Of a DNA stretch of 64,000 nt, positions 62,797 through 64,000 are shown piece by piece. The stretch spans positions 1-64,000 of the forward strand of contig NZ_LVWJ02000019.1 in assembly GCF_001625015.1 (NCBI RefSeq). Reading direction: 5' to 3'. Positions within the stretch are counted from its first letter, which is position 1. Every line of letters begins with the position of its first letter. The notes beneath the pieces are model-generated. The model was not told where the DNA came from and searched no databases. It saw only the letters and a list, made by a program, of their open reading frames with translations. Origin of the DNA: Lewinella sp. 4G2 (GTDB lineage Bacteria; Bacteroidota; Bacteroidia; Chitinophagales; Saprospiraceae). The position numbers and the translations under genes are program-made.

Positions 62797-63333
62797 CTAG
62801 AGCGCCGCTTCGGCGAATTTCTGCAGGAAACCGCGGACTTCCTCCGGCTTCCACACCTGCGTCGTCGCGTTGCGACTTACGGCGGTGTATTTGATCATGA
62901 GTGGCTTCGCACCGGCTACGTAAATGGTGTTATCGTCAACGATGCGTGCAGAGTTGCCCTTAATGGTGAGCTCCTCTCCCGCTTTGGCGCCCGCGACCTT
63001 GTCGATCACCGTCTGGCGGCCATTTGGCTTCTTGGGAAACTCAATAATAAGCTGGCTGGACCAATTGCTTCCATCAATATCGTACTGGCAAGAATAGAAA
63101 GAGGTAACGGATCGCTGTCCGGGCAAGGGGAAGGTCACGTCCACCGGCAGAATGGCCTGTACTTCTTCCTGCGTCAGCGCACCACATTCGGGGGGTGGCG
63201 GGGCCATCATGGCCAGTTTTTCCTCGTTCGTCAGTTTCTTCTTACCGTTGGGCAGCAGTTCTTCCGCGGCCGGAGCGTCATTCTTACAGCCGCAAAAAGT
63301 CAGGGCGAGGAGGAGTAGCAGGCAGTATCTCAT
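62797..63333 (-). CDS. Putative lipoprotein of unknown function
   Basis: 178 residues. Signal peptide ends ALTFCGC with a lipobox-like TFCGC (Cys near 16). A Pro-rich stretch (MAPPPPECGALTQEEVQAIL) leads into a compact domain containing RSVTSFYSCQYDIDGSNW, so two Cys may pair. No domain recognised. TACCTTCG lies 19 nt upstream. Confidence 0.75.
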   Translation of the reverse strand: MRYCLLLLLALTFCGCKNDAPAAEELLPNGKKKLTNEEKLAMMAPPPPECGALTQEEVQAILPVDVTFPLPGQRSVTSFYSCQYDIDGSNWSSQLIIEFPKKPNGRQTVIDKVAGAKAGEELTIKGNSARIVDDNTIYVAGAKPLMIKYTAVSRNATTQVWKPEEVRGFLQKFAEAAL

Positions 63334-63351
63334 CGGAGTTGATTTGAGCCG

Positions 63352-63359
63352 CGAAGGTA
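63352..63359 (-). promoter_or_regulatory. Candidate -7 promoter element of the lipoprotein gene
   Basis: Minus-strand TACCTTCG 19 nt before the ATG at 63333, identical to those of aspS and mscS. It sits at the end of the AGTCTGT repeat block. Confidence 0.45.
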
Positions 63360-63363
63360 AAGA

Positions 63364-63434
63364 TTAGTCTGTAGTCTGTAGTCTACAGTCTGTAGTCACC
63401 AGACTATAGACTATAGACTGCAGACTATAGACTA

Positions 63435-63436
<2 letters not shown>
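63364..63436. repeat. AGTCTGT inverted repeat after hppD
   Basis: TAGTCTGTAGTCTGTAGTCT (63365-63384) and CAGACTATAGACTATAGACT (63403-63425) can pair into a stem. It begins at the hppD stop codon on the minus strand and ends before the lipoprotein promoter. Same words and position as the block between mscS and aceK. Confidence 0.7.

Positions 63437-64000
<564 letters not shown>

Overview
The window looks like chromosome of a moderately GC-rich Bacteroidota bacterium, most likely of the Saprospiria (Lewinella-like). That placement is inference. It rests on several secreted proteins with type IX secretion (T9SS) C-terminal sorting domains, a PorQ gene, TonB receptors with CarboxypepD_reg domains, Bacteroidota-restricted families (DUF4837, DUF3109, DUF3667) and promoters resembling TAnnTTTG. 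I found no rRNA, tRNA, CRISPR array, phage or complete insertion sequence. A 29-codon fragment at the left edge might be a transposase start.

Layout. 0.1-4 kb: small secreted protein and an M4 metalloprotease. 4-6 kb: aspS. 6-14 kb: three secreted proteins and a methyltransferase among dense modular repeats. 14-18.4 kb: apparent operon of a TonB receptor, a LytS-like kinase and a LytTR regulator. 19-26.7 kb: aceK, mscS, recX, isoaspartyl peptidase, a cbpA-like gene broken by one in-frame TAG, cbpM, DUF3667 and a PIG-L deacetylase. 27.3-32.4 kb: HlyD / ABC ATPase / PadR / FtsX-permease operon lying between two 211-bp direct repeats. 32.8-46.3 kb: SpoIIAA-like protein, NADH dehydrogenase 2, large secreted proteins, Tat-exported oxidoreductase, second TonB receptor, a zincin-like lipoprotein and a TlpA-like thioredoxin. 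46.4-49.7 kb: Crp/Fnr regulator, an AT-rich methyltransferase gene and a photolyase. 50-53.5 kb: dnaE. 53.9-64 kb: DUF4837, MoxR ATPase, winged-helix membrane protein, porQ, FAD/Fe-S oxidoreductase, DUF3109, a lipoprotein and the 3' part of hppD.

The most unusual content is the repeats. (1) A short element with core GGCGCTGCCGCAGGTGC occurs about twenty times in both orientations. It is found between genes, in frame inside aceK and the histidine kinase gene, and, read antisense, as the DNA encoding the end of at least six signal peptides. (2) Composite repeats with two alternating forms about 145 bp apart fill gaps between 5.9 and 13.8 kb. (3) A third, strongly palindromic family includes the 211-bp direct repeats. 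(4) Tandem GCGAAGC mini-hairpins lie before the ABC operon. (5) Low-complexity inverted repeats made of different words begin within about 70 nt, usually within 20 nt, of several stop codons. Together they suggest an active, mosaic small-repeat system that shapes both coding and noncoding DNA.
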